Shown here: one piece after another, positions 20,892-31,420 of the stretch | Layout: each line of letters starts with the position of its first letter | How positions within the stretch are numbered: position 1 is the first letter of the stretch | From: Dimargaris cristalligena | Lineage: Eukaryota; Kickxellomycota; Dimargaritomycetes; Dimargaritales; Dimargaritaceae | Direction of reading: 5' to 3' | NCBI GenBank assembly: GCA_027576995.1 | Contig: JANBQC010000230.1 | Coordinates: forward strand, 1-37,943 | Length of the DNA stretch: 37,943 bases | The notes under the pieces: model-generated | Seen by the model: only the letters and a program-made list of their open reading frames with translations | Database searches by the model: none | Told to the model about the DNA's origin: nothing | Program-made: the position numbers and the translations under genes

Positions 20892-21470
20892 TGTCACCCA
20901 GGTTAACCACTCTTAGTCTGCCAAGAGTCCTGAGGATAGGCTTCTAATGGTAGGCAGGGCTTAGACTTAGCCAAGTGGGCTACTAGTATTAGGTATGGGG
21001 TATAGTACTAACTAATAAAGGCTATGGCAGGGATATGTAAGGGATATACAATGGGTACACTTATTAGTCAGTATGAGGGGGATGAGTGTATATAGAGTTT
21101 ATTAGATAAATGGAGGGTAAGAATAAGTTAAGGAAATTAACTAGTCCCAATGGGGCCTAGTTATATATGCACAGGGATAACTCTAGAGGGAGGGCCCAAG
21201 GGAAGGATATTACTAAGACTAGGGGATAGGTGAATAGGCTGGCCAGATGGTCACAGGTATTCAGAAGACTCTAAGGGTAACTGGAAGAGTCTTTGGATTA
21301 GTACTTAAGTAATTAGTGTGAAGAGATGATATCCAGAAGGGGAAGGATTTTATATAATGATTAATGATCCCATAGTACCAGGAGCAACCATGGGAAGGTT
21401 AGTATGGTACTATAAGGCCTAATATAGTTAGATACTAAGCCAGCTAGATTAAGGTAGATTAGATAGTCCA
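20892..21470 (-). mobile_element. Solo LTR, copy B
   Basis: On the plus strand it starts TGTCACCCAGG and ends CA at about 21470. GTATC (20887-20891) and ATATC (21471-21475) flank it as a probable 5-bp target duplication with one difference. It aligns with the other three copies. The terminal hairpin is at 20909-20928 and the second hairpin (AAGACTCT / AGAGTCTT) at 21265-21293. It contains no CpG that I can find. The inner end is more diverged, so the right boundary is less certain. Confidence 0.75.
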
Positions 21471-22272
21471 ATATCATTGACCCTGATTAATTACACCTAT
21501 TACAGTATAAGAAGATTTACTATCCAGGGGGTGATGGATGGCCTTTCCTAATAGCTTCTTATTATACTATTTGAGAATATTGTCATTGTTAAATTGACTT
21601 ACTCTATAATACCAATTATTGACCTGATAATTGAAGACAACCCCATCTTCATAGTAAAGGCTGAGATACCACTCCAATGGGTAGTTACTTATACAGGTTT
21701 GTAGAATACCAACTGGTTTCCTGCCTTCCATATGGTCTAGTATGTGGTGATTATTCAAACCTGGGGGCATCTACCCAATGCAGCACAAGATAATTTAACC
21801 TGGCCAAATATTTGGTTAATTTTTGTTAATAAGGGAAAGACTTACACACTGCACCCCACTATATGTTATCCCTACTGGACAATAACTAAAATTTATACGG
21901 ATAGTACACAATGTGATTTGGGGTTTATAGAGGATGTTTGAGACAATGTTGACTATTGAATATTTTACTAAAGGCTGTAATGAATAATTTGGGAAAAAAA
22001 CCTTAATACAATGCCCCCAACAGAAGCAGGGGAATGGCAATAGATTCGAGTTCCTCTTGTGCAAACACAAATGACCTTTAGATGGGCCATAGCTGTTCCA
22101 ATAGTCAAGCTATGTTTGGTCATTTAAAAGTCACCGATGAAGGGAAAGTGGTATAAGGGTCAAGAAACTAGGTTATCATTGCTACATAATCGGACCAGGT
22201 TCCGGCTAGTTAGGATATTACATCATTGTTGTAATGTCTAAATACCCTTACTCGCTTGGCTAGACACCCCGC
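21471..22272. other. Transposon-flanking and intergenic DNA
   Basis: The first ~400 bases share the CpG-poor composition of the LTR tract and may be the other half of the decayed element at 20343-20891. Short open stretches exist on both strands without recognisable domains. From about 22100 onward it is ordinary 3' flank of the RRM gene. Confidence 0.4.
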
Positions 22273-22788
22273 CTATGCAGCTTGGCCGTAGCCACCATAA
22301 CCCCCATGGCCTGCAGCTTGGTTGGTGCTGTTGTAACTCCCATAACCTCTTGCACCTTGGTTATTATAGGCATGTTGGCCGCCGCTCTGTTGGCCTCGCT
22401 CACCGACCTTATTGACCTTGACTCTTCTGCCATCCAGTTCCTGCTCATGGAGAGCAGCCATGGCGCCATCGGCTTCCTCAGAACTGTTAAATGTTACGAA
22501 GCCAAACCCACGGCTGCGGCCTATGGATAGAAGAAGCGTCGCAATTCCAAGATGAGGGTGTGTATTTAAGGTATAATAGGACATTGTGTGGATATACCGA
22601 ATTGACAATTGATTAATAATAGAAATGGGGTTATCACGGCTCGTCTTAAATTGTTGGTCAGTACACTTACCAGTCTCGCGGTCTCTCATAACTTTAGAGT
22701 CTGTAACCGTGCCATATTCCCCAAAGGCTTGGCGGAGCGTATCATCAGTGGTATTCCAGGACAAGTTGCCGATATATAATTTAGACAT
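22273..22788 (-). CDS. Glycine-rich RRM RNA-binding protein
   Basis: A small single-RRM protein of the glycine-rich RNA-binding type (plant GRP7, animal CIRBP/RBM3 class). Such proteins bind RNA in mRNA processing, stability or stress responses. Exons are 22671-22788 and 22273-22520, giving 121 aa. RNP2 is LYIGNL (4-9) and RNP1 is RGFGFVTF (43-50). The tail (about 85-121) is Gly/Tyr/Asn/Gln-rich. The intron (22521-22670) starts GTAAGT and ends CATAG, and splicing restores RDRETGRSRGFGF. The intron is 150 nt with no in-frame stop, so an unspliced message would encode 171 aa with 50 extra residues inside the RRM. The conserved join makes the spliced form the functional one. Confidence 0.93.
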   Translation of the reverse strand: MSKLYIGNLSWNTTDDTLRQAFGEYGTVTDSKVMRDRETGKCTDQQFKTSRDNPISIINQLSIRYIHTMSYYTLNTHPHLGIATLLLSIGRSRGFGFVTFNSSEEADGAMAALHEQELDGRRVKVNKVGERGQQSGGQHAYNNQGARGYGSYNSTNQAAGHGGYGGYGQAA

Positions 22789-25700
22789 GGTGATAGGTCA
22801 AGAAGTAGGGACGGGGAAGGGTAGGTAAGTGCACAAAATAGTCTGCAAATTATAGTAAGGGTGAGTACAGGTAGATCAAGAAAGTGAGAGGGGCGGATTG
22901 ATGGATAATGGGATATTGCAATCAGGCACCGCTTGGCCTGACCTTATATATGCAAATACATCGATTCTAGGAGCTACAATACAGTGGAACAGCCGAAATG
23001 ATACGATCAATAAAGAATACTAAAATATGGCTGGGTAGTCAACATTACTCAGCTCAGAACCAGAGTGGCTCCGAGGCATCAAGTATCATGACCGCGCCAT
23101 ACATAACCCCCCAGATCTTGACTAATAAGTAGATATAGCGTAGCTGTGGTAGTCAGCCTCCGGGCCAAAAATATTGCTGGTTATGAGTACCCAAATGGAA
23201 GAAGGTTACGAAATGGTATGCGGGAGAAAGACGTAGCCGATACAACCCCGGCCAAGCGGAAAACAGTAGATGTAAACAGGTATGTGAAAACCCCGTCTAG
23301 TCTGAGACTCGGTTCAGTCCGTTTTTGTTTTCATCACTTGCCAGGTAGCATAAAAAACAGCGATCTGGTTGTGGGAGTGGTGGTTAATAGGTAACTTACC
23401 TGACGTGAGAACTAAATATGCATGTGCATTTTTGGTTTTATTGACAGTGCGATATACCAATGAAATTGCTCTATTCGGCCACAATGACAACGGAATTGGC
23501 AGCGACGGCTCAGCAGTCGCCAGTATTCAATTCACATCGGGGAGTGGGGTTTTGTTTTTTTTTAAAAAAACAGTATAGGTCGGGGAACCCATACAGCCCC
23601 GTTGTAAAGGCCATACTTTTACTGCAAGACTGACAAGGGAATGCCACGTAGAGAGCTATTATTACGCTCAGGTCGAGGAGGGTCGCGAATTGCCAGGACT
23701 ACAAAGTGGGGTTTTCTTTTTAGGGTTTACGTAGATACTTAAATATAAAAATATTTAACTTATAAAGATTTGGTTTTAATGGGGGCGACGCGTTCTTACC
23801 CAATGTATACTCCTAGATATTTAGCATGGCCGATAGGGCTAGTAACTGCTCATTACCCTTTGGGCGGCGTATTTTCGTCGGAAGGGCCAGGTGACATTTT
23901 CGTCATTTGGGAAGCGGGCCCCTTCCGACAGCTGCACTATCCTATAACATTGTCAAATACATCCTGGTCACTACGCTATTCTACTGGGGGGCGACCTCGT
24001 GCCTGGTTTCACGAAGTTCCTATATAGGCACATCCGCCGACCTGCCAGTCATACGTCTTACTGCCGGGATTATAAAACCCGACGTTCATATACTAGTCAA
24101 TCACTACGAATAATATACTGACAAAACCACCCATGGGTCCTTGCTGTTGCATTGTTATTCTTCAAAGCATAAAGTGGGAGGTTGTATTTTATGGTCACCT
24201 GAAACTGGAATCTATTAGCAGCTAGAACTCCCATCAAACCCTGTTATTTCTAATTAGACTGGGATTTTTCCAGCATCCCGCCTTAACCGGTATTGTTGAG
24301 AAAGTCCGACAGCGGCATTAGCCGATGAGCAGTTTCAACCCATTATACTATAAAGCAACGTAATACCATATTTGTATCAATCTAGTGCTTTGAAGTTGGA
24401 TCAGCGAGGTAAGCTGTTGAGGTAGCGCCTGAGGATTATCTCTTGTCAGTTATTGAAGTGTTTCTCCATTGTCGGGGAGAATAGTATACGTGGTGGGAGA
24501 CTGTTGGTTGTGCTGTACTATCCAGCTACCAATGGCTAACGGGTCGTTGGAGGGGCGAGGTTTATCTATCAGAAGGGCCAATGTACTTGGTTCGCTGGTA
24601 GGACGCATTGATAACGGCATATTTTTAGTCGTGGTAGTTTTTGCTACAATGGCTAGTTGCTCCGGTTGACCCCTTTAGCAACTTCGGCCGTTTCGGATTA
24701 AGCTCGTACATTCCAGTAGGTGCGTTCCCGCCGCTATCCACATAACTGGGCTAAATACCAACTGGTGGTTGAGTGTGCACATCAATTATATCTCGGGGAT
24801 CATTGGAGATGTTAAGAACGAAGAGATCCCAGATGTTGAGGTTCCAGTAAAAGTGTCGGCCCAGCCGGCACTTCCCCACAAAGCCCTTCAACTAACTATA
24901 GTTATTCAGCTGGTAACGTGTCAAGCAGCTTACACCATTCTTATAGCTCGCAAGTCCACCAGCGGTCGGATATCTCAGTATCTTTATTAATCCCACGGGA
25001 AAACCATTGGAATAATAAATTCGATGGTAAACGCAAGTGCTTCCTGATGCAACTATAAAAAAAATAGAAGAGAGAAAGACCCACAATTGGTATAGCTATA
25101 CGCCCACAGTTAGTTTTATTTAGTTGGATAGAAGAAGCAATTATGAAAAATTGATGATTCGAACATGGGATGATGTAGCCCAAGGTATAGAATCGGCGGG
25201 GCAGGATAACTAAATTTCTAACGCATTCTACGCGGCTTTATTAGGTGGAAATTGCAGTTAAAGGTTCTTGGTAGTCGCAAGCCTATCGGGCCAATTCCCC
25301 CATAATAACGGACAGATATGTTAATTAAAGGGAATTATTTTTGCATTAATTTTCGAGTGGTTTAAAAGGCGATCAATCGAGGTGGGAAAATGTAATTTTA
25401 TAAATAGGTTGGTGATTTGTAAGAAAGATATCCAAAGAGGTCGATGGTATAGCAGGCACCAACGAGCCAATTAAATATATTTAATAGAAACAGTCGTTAA
25501 GAAGTTCAGTCCAGTTGTGAAACGGGAAATATACATGTTCTATGAGACAGGCAGTGTAAGACTCCAAGCCAATCTCCCATATATTCTACCGTTTACATTT
25601 CATCCATATAGACATACCAATATTAGGTGTCAATCAATTTTTTAATGCGATACCCACAAAGTTGAAGTCAGTTAGTTGTGGCCAACTCTCTTTGGTGTCC

Positions 25701-27289
25701 TAACATTAGATCGCCAGTCTGAAAGTCGGTTGCAATCGTATTATTTGGCATAGACAGAAATTAGTTGGTTTTCAGGTTCTAGGTTCAACTAAAACTGGAC
25801 TCACAAATCAGGATCTCTCCGTGAAAACCGCATAGGTCGAGATAACTAGCCAATGTTATCGTTTATAGGAATCTCTCATGAATTACTAAGCAATAGTCAA
25901 AAGCTTCCCCCAACCTATCGCACCGAACAACGGTTGTCTAAGGCTCATCTACCGAATTGGTGTAATTGGCCTTTCCGGAAGCTGTTGTCATACATCAGAT
26001 GGCCGAACGGCACTCCACAAGTGGTCCATAGTCGTACGGTGAACCCATTTATTTCACGGAGCACAGATAGGGGAAATGGGGAATTAGGATGAAGTGTAAC
26101 AGCCTTTGAAATATAGTTGGGTTACGCCGCTTGAGGCATTCCAGAAACACTGCTGAGGTGGATCAAGTCTTCCGGGGTATTGAGTTATGAGGGGGAGGGA
26201 AATATAAAATATCAATAAAACATCGCTCTTGTGATTTTAGCCGACAATGTGACCTAAAGGAATATTGGTTTTTTGATATTGGGATAAGATAGAGTAGGAT
26301 AAATTACAATGAACCGTCGGTATATCAGCTTTCTATCAACATTTAAAATCCCGCACCGGATGTCCTTCGAGCGATAATACCCTGACCACAAAATGTCGAG
26401 GACCACGACTTTAAACCATTTACAACCCCATTACCTCGTTGACATTTTCCCTTCGCCGTCCAGAAATACCCGCAGTCTGAAATGGGACCATGTACATTCC
26501 TCCTATCGACCATCAATGAATGGTCTGTTGTACCACCTACTATACAAATGATATTCGTCAAATATACTATGATCACCTACCCTGTATAGGTGAATGGGAT
26601 GAGTATACCGAATACAAGAGGCTGAATAGTACAACCCAACCTAAGATGTCTTGGAAATACCCATAGGGGATGAAGGAAGAGGGGGTACCCATGGGAATAT
26701 CGTATGTGAATAGTGTAACGGCATGTCCGACGGTTATTTGAAATATCAGGTTCATATGGGAGAGGCTCAATCAGGCCGTATAGCAAAAAATATGTTCGAT
26801 GAGGCACCTTACTCGTTAAAAATAGACATACCGTAGATTTTCCCATACATACATCAATCAAAGTCTTCTGAAGTTACGTTGAATTTTGCCCTTTGGTATT
26901 TAGGATACCCATAGTCAAATATCACCTTTTGGTATTCTTATTCAACAGTACGACCATCGGAAAGAATGGGCTGAGTATTATTTTAGGAGCCAACCTAGAG
27001 GTCAATGTCGCTGAGCTGAGGCGAGTTCATTTTATATTTACTTTTGTTCTGAAGCTCCACAAAGTGGCAAGGATAGGGAGAGCCAAGTCCACCCCGCTAA
27101 TTGACATCCACGTCATTAAAGTATAAATACTTGGCCCTATTGTGCCATGTTTCCAAATTCATATTTCCTCATTCTAGGTAGTCAAAGCGAATTATTCCGA
27201 ACTAGACTGCTACCTTTATTGCTCACATTTTATGAGTTAGGTTTTATTATTGTTGGATTGATTACTCGTGGATTCTACCCAACCTTACC
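22789..27289. other. 4.5-kb gene-free region
   Basis: I find no supported gene. Reading frames are below 95 codons and lack domains. CpG is not depleted, unlike in the LTR tracts. It contains the second copy of the diverged repeat (25010-25222), and a short T/A palindrome near 23553-23571. The last ~150 bases are the upstream region of the secreted protein gene. Confidence 0.5.
25010..25222 (+). repeat. Diverged dispersed repeat, copy 2
   Basis: It matches 4392-4638 in the same orientation at roughly 70% by eye, with a ~35-nt shorter middle. A GATTCGAAC inside it resembles a reversed tRNA B box. Copy 1 lacks this and no A box follows, so I do not call a tRNA. Confidence 0.5.
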
Positions 27290-29218
27290 ATGATGCACCC
27301 GATTGCTTACTCGCGAAAATGTACGTTTCCGGTGGCCCTCCTGTTGTGGTTGGCCCTTTCATCGCCAGGTTCCCTGATACAGGCCAATCCGGTGAGTGTC
27401 GCAAATTCTGGTGACATTATGCATCAAGTCTCAGACTGGGCGGACTATCCTCTACTACAGGAGGAGCCGGGGAGTACTGACTGGGCGAGTTCCTCTGGGA
27501 CCCCTTCTGTTATTTCGTACGGGGATAAACGAGCGCAGTTCCCCGATTCCAATATTCCCAGCGATATAGGGGGAGAGGGGGGCGAGGGCGAGTACCTTTC
27601 TGATTGGGAGATCGAAAATTCCGTGGATGGAAGCGACGCCCTGTCCCAAGCTGGGGTCATGACTAGCCACTCATCGGTTGAGGACCCGTTACCTGAGTCA
27701 CAGACGAGTTTGGTAGTCGAGGGGGATGTCCACTCGGGGACCAGCAAGTCTACGTGTTCAAAGACCAATCAAAAGTCGTGGAATGAGGTCAAAAAATCGA
27801 ATCCCTCGTCATATAGTATGGCCGTAAAGGGCAAATTACCCACCCCAACCTTTGACAAAGTAGCTGAACGAGCATCATTCCCTAACGTCGAGAATCCCCG
27901 GCCAAAGGTAGAAAATTCCGCCTGGGCTAAACCGAAGCACCCGGTTTCCGCTCCCAAATTGAAATTAGGTGAGAGCGACTGGCCTGAGTTGGGTAAACAA
28001 CTCCTCCCTTCTACCATCAACACCGACAGAGTGAAGCTTACTAATACGCCTGCGCCAATTTCGGCTAGCCCAGCTTCCACCTCCGGACCGAAACAAAATG
28101 ACGAGCATGCCTGGTCTAAGCTGGTCAAACAGCCCCCCGCCCCCGTCGCCAAAGCCGCCCAAGGGAAGAGCGTTAGCCCGCCGTCCGTCCCCGAATGTAA
28201 AGGAGACAGAGTGCGTACCCGACCTAAGGTGGGCAAGCCAGCCCCTGTTCCCGACAACGACCCTGAAACAGAGTTAGATAGGTCCGCTGAGCCAACATCC
28301 GTTATATTAGCTCAATTGGGGTTCGTTCACGGGTCTGTCTGGGGGAAAAGTGCCCTATATATTCCCCACACCTTAGCCGGTGTCAATGGCCAGGCTATCG
28401 GTCGTCCGGTCCAATTTACTAACGACCCGCCGACTCGGATCATTCCTCCGTGGGCTCAACTTCCGGGTGAAACGGAATTTCTGGCTCTTCGGCTGGGTGA
28501 CCTGCTTTTATGGGACGGCGTCTACAGTCGCCAGGTTTACTTTTACCGGGATACCGAGGCTTACTTCAACCATATCGTGCGCATCTTCGAATTTCTGCGC
28601 CGCGGAAAAGTCAGCCCCGAGCAAATGATGGAGCAGATTAATCAAGTGTTGCGCTACTTACTCCAGACAGGCACCTACCTGCATAGCGAGGCCAAGCGAT
28701 CCTCCAAGTTGGAACTCCAATGGTACGATTCATGCGACCCGCAATTCTTCCTCCTTTTTGAGCAGATGCTGTACCCGAGAAGTCAGGCCCCAGCCGCCAC
28801 CGACCTGGTCGAACAGCAAAATACCATTTTGGAACATATGAATCGTGATTTTGTAGCCCGGCACTCGAGTCGCACCTCGATGTTGCTACGGGCCCATTTG
28901 CTCCGCTATAGGATCCGTATTTTTGGGCAGGGTGTGCTTAAGCTAATGACTAGCTTTGACGAATATCTTAAAATATTCTTTGACCGGATTACCAAAAAAG
29001 AGCGTGCCATATATTTGACGTTTCATTTGCCAGGCTATAAACACCGGGGCAGGCTACTGGTCGAACTGGCTCAAAAGTGGACTAGATATTATCCGATGAA
29101 TGGCCTACTCAATAGTTTCACCATGACATTGTATATCCAAAACCACCTAGAGGTACACCAGGAATTCGAGGATATTTTATTTCTAGGAGATGCAGAATCT
29201 ATTCCCTCTAAAGATTAG
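27290..29218 (+). CDS. Secreted protein with Trp-motif region and unknown C-terminal domain
   Basis: An uninterrupted 642-aa frame from tandem ATGs at 27290/27293. Residues 1-32 look like a signal peptide (core FPVALLLWLALSS, cleavage probably near IQA-NP). Residues 40-330 are disordered, rich in Pro/Ser/Lys. They carry (S/T)DW motifs (W50, W65, W106, W231) and four W-x-(E/K)-x-x-(K/H) motifs (W164, W212, W231, W275). Residues ~334-640 look like a folded, mainly helical domain with many aromatic residues (LGDLLLWDGVYSRQVYFY). I do not recognise this domain. The length, lack of stops and separation of disordered from ordered regions support a real gene. No membrane anchor or KDEL-type signal is seen. 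It lies alone between a gene-free tract and a transposon tract, which suggests a lineage-specific secreted protein. Confidence 0.85.
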   Translation: MMHPIAYSRKCTFPVALLLWLALSSPGSLIQANPVSVANSGDIMHQVSDWADYPLLQEEPGSTDWASSSGTPSVISYGDKRAQFPDSNIPSDIGGEGGEGEYLSDWEIENSVDGSDALSQAGVMTSHSSVEDPLPESQTSLVVEGDVHSGTSKSTCSKTNQKSWNEVKKSNPSSYSMAVKGKLPTPTFDKVAERASFPNVENPRPKVENSAWAKPKHPVSAPKLKLGESDWPELGKQLLPSTINTDRVKLTNTPAPISASPASTSGPKQNDEHAWSKLVKQPPAPVAKAAQGKSVSPPSVPECKGDRVRTRPKVGKPAPVPDNDPETELDRSAEPTSVILAQLGFVHGSVWGKSALYIPHTLAGVNGQAIGRPVQFTNDPPTRIIPPWAQLPGETEFLALRLGDLLLWDGVYSRQVYFYRDTEAYFNHIVRIFEFLRRGKVSPEQMMEQINQVLRYLLQTGTYLHSEAKRSSKLELQWYDSCDPQFFLLFEQMLYPRSQAPAATDLVEQQNTILEHMNRDFVARHSSRTSMLLRAHLLRYRIRIFGQGVLKLMTSFDEYLKIFFDRITKKERAIYLTFHLPGYKHRGRLLVELAQKWTRYYPMNGLLNSFTMTLYIQNHLEVHQEFEDILFLGDAESIPSKD

Positions 29219-29677
29219 AGATCCGAGTGGACAAATCTATATACTATCACCACTTCGCTATGAGGGATCGTCGATATTATCCATAAATGCAAGTAGGACT
29301 CATCCCTTTTAGGCTAGATAGCTCATCTAGAATGACTTACTCAGTAACACTGCCCTCCCTTTGGACACTAGTTGTCTTTTACATGAGTTTTAAAAAATAC
29401 ATAAATAAATAGTTCCCTAAATAATCGAGTGTATATAATTAACCATATTTATTGCCAACACCCCAATTGGCAATCTTGATTTCTGTGGTGTCTACTAAGT
29501 CAGTTAGGGTTATATATGCCCATACCAGGAATATTAAGGTGAGGTCTGGTTCAGATGTAATACCTGATGCTAATATAAATGACAACAGCTGTTTCTCAGA
29601 TAAAGTCCCTCTACTATCTAACCATATTTACTCAGTTCTATTTATTATTATGAGGCCACATAAGCTGTCTTGGTATT
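29219..29677. other. 3' flank and start of transposon tract
   Basis: Ordinary sequence until about 29430, then CpG-poor AT-rich DNA up to the LTR. I recognise no gene. A 143-codon frame at 29452-29883 mostly runs through the LTR and is not called. Confidence 0.45.
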
Positions 29678-30226
29678 TGTCAGCCTGCCTAATCCTTCCT
29701 AAATACGGAATACTGATTGTCCCATCCAATCTTGCCTTATTGCACCATATTACTCTCCCCTTACTATATAACCTACTATGCCCAGGCCCCAATGCTTCTC
29801 ACACAATACTCCACTGGCTGATCCAATATTCCTCCTTTCTTAGTGGAGTCTTCCAGATGCAAGCCCCCTGGTCGAGGCCCTGACCCTTGACTCTTCTTTA
29901 CTCATCCCATTACTCTTAAGGACCCCTCATTATGAGCAGTCCCCACATATAAATAACCAGGCCCCTCTGGGACTGGTTCAGTTCCTTAGCTTATTTCTTA
30001 CCCCCATAGTTTACCTCAATAAACTCACTATATGCTTACCTATTGTATTAGCCAGTAAGTGTACCTGCTGTACATCCCTTGCATTAGCCTGCACTCATCC
30101 TTTATTAGTTAGTACTGATCTCTCCCTAATACTAGTAGCCTGCTTGGCCGAGCCTAAGCCCTGCATACTGTTGGAAGCCTATCCTTGGGACTCTTGATAG
30201 ACTAAGAGTGGTTAACCCAGGTAACA
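29678..30226 (+). mobile_element. Solo LTR, copy C
   Basis: This 549-bp LTR begins TGTCAGCC and ends GTAACA. It is flanked by a perfect 5-bp target-site duplication, GTATT (29673-29677 and 30227-30231). It is in the same orientation as copy A and aligns with it, including the TATA-like and AATAAA stretches. The terminal hairpin is at 30190-30209. The second hairpin is degraded here (only GGAGTCTTCC remains near 29846). No internal region adjoins it. Confidence 0.9.
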
Positions 30227-30552
30227 GTATTGTATCAATATTTAGTTCACTATTACTTTGAACACTTAAATCACCCTTGTTTTAGCATATATCTACTTAC
30301 TAGTTACAAAATAGAGTTACCTAGCATTACATTTCTCTCAAAACAGATTTAGCAACTATTCATATTGGGTAGATTTTTTGGGCAGACATCAGTAGATAAG
30401 GGCCTTAACCAATTTATCTAACTACTCTTTCTCTGAACTAGCTTTTGGCTATAACATTCACTTATTTCTGGCCTAAATTTTGATAGATCACCAAGTTGCA
30501 TGCCCTTAAATATGTAATTAGCTATATACTACTCTGTATCTTTAAATGGGAG
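30227..30552. other. Spacer between LTR copies C and D
   Basis: 326 bp of CpG-poor AT-rich DNA between two oppositely oriented solo LTRs. Its right end should be contiguous with the Gag relic at 31146 in the state before LTR D inserted. No protein is recognised in it. Confidence 0.4.
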
Positions 30553-31145
30553 TGTCACCTGGGTTAACCACTCTTAGTCCATCAAGAGTCCCAAGGATAG
30601 GCTTCTAATAGTAGGCAGGGCCTAGACTTAGCCAAGTGGGCTACTAGTACCAGGTACAGGGCATAGCACTAACTAGTAAGGCTTAGGCATTTGGATTATG
30701 CAAGGGACATGCAGCAGGCATACTTATAGGTCAGTACAAGGGGGTAAGCATATAGAGAGTTTATTGGAGTAAACTAGGGGATAAGAATAAGCTAGGGAAT
30801 CTAACCAGTCCCAAGGGGGCCCAGTTATATATATGCAGGGATAGCTCCAGAGGGAGGTCCCAAGGGAAGGATATTACTAAGACTAGGGGATAGGTGAATA
30901 GGCTGGCCAGATGGGCTTCATATCTGGAAGACTCTCATGGGAACTGGAAGAGTCTTGGATCAGTAAGCTGAGTATTTGGGGTATAAAGTATTGGGGCTGG
31001 AAGGAGAATGGTTATATAATAAATGATGATCCCATAGTACCAGGGGTAACTATGGGAGGGTTACTATGGTACTATAAGGCCTAATAAGGGCAGATAATCA
31101 TTAAGTCTGGATTAAGTTAGATTAGGAGGGCTAATAGGGCTAATA
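30553..31145 (-). mobile_element. Solo LTR, copy D
   Basis: This 593-bp LTR is in reverse orientation. On the plus strand it starts TGTCACCTGGG and ends CTAATA (expected TGACA/TAACA, so the terminal C has changed). It has a perfect 5-bp target-site duplication GGGAG (30548-30552 and 31146-31150). Hairpins are at 30570-30589 and 30928-30956. The inner end has a GGGCTAATA duplication. I find no CpG in its whole length. Confidence 0.9.
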
Positions 31146-31420
31146 GGGAGCTAGTGGCAATAAAGGCTCAGTTATGGCTTACTGAATAATACCACTGGTA
31201 TCAAATTACCACTTTTACCCAGTGCTATAAGCTACCTATTAATCCGGGATTTGGAATCAAACCTCTCAATAGTATGATTATAGATTTAAACAGAATAGGT
31301 TTCTGCTTTCAATGTCAAGATCCCATGCACTTAGATGGTCTATATAGTATTTCGAGAACTATTCAGCGTACACCATATCGTGTTTCCGATGATGCCACAT
31401 ATGTAGAACCTAATAGATGA
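31146..31420 (+). pseudogene. Retrotransposon Gag relic with CCHC-type zinc knuckle
   Basis: The frame from 31148 has one early stop (31187), then is open for 76 codons to TGA at 31418. It encodes SMIIDLNRIG directly before CFQCQDPMHLDGLY. This is the layout of a Ty3/gypsy-type Gag C-terminus, where a short M-x-I-D segment precedes a CX2CX4HX4C zinc knuckle (31304-31345). The last ligand is Tyr (TAT) instead of Cys (TGT). LTR D lies just to the left in the opposite orientation and cuts this frame. The relic is thus older than that insertion and not part of the same element copy. Confidence 0.6.

Noticed and set aside
25156..25164. GATTCGAAC as the reversed B box of a tRNA
   Set aside because: No A box or cloverleaf follows at tRNA spacing, and the related repeat copy at 4392-4638 lacks the motif.
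29452..29883. 143-codon plus-strand frame
   Set aside because: About half of it is LTR copy C, the start is in AT-rich spacer, and nothing in the translation is recognisable.
29678..31145. LTR copies C and D as the two ends of one full retrotransposon
   Set aside because: They are in opposite orientation, only 326 bp apart, and each has its own different perfect 5-bp target duplication.
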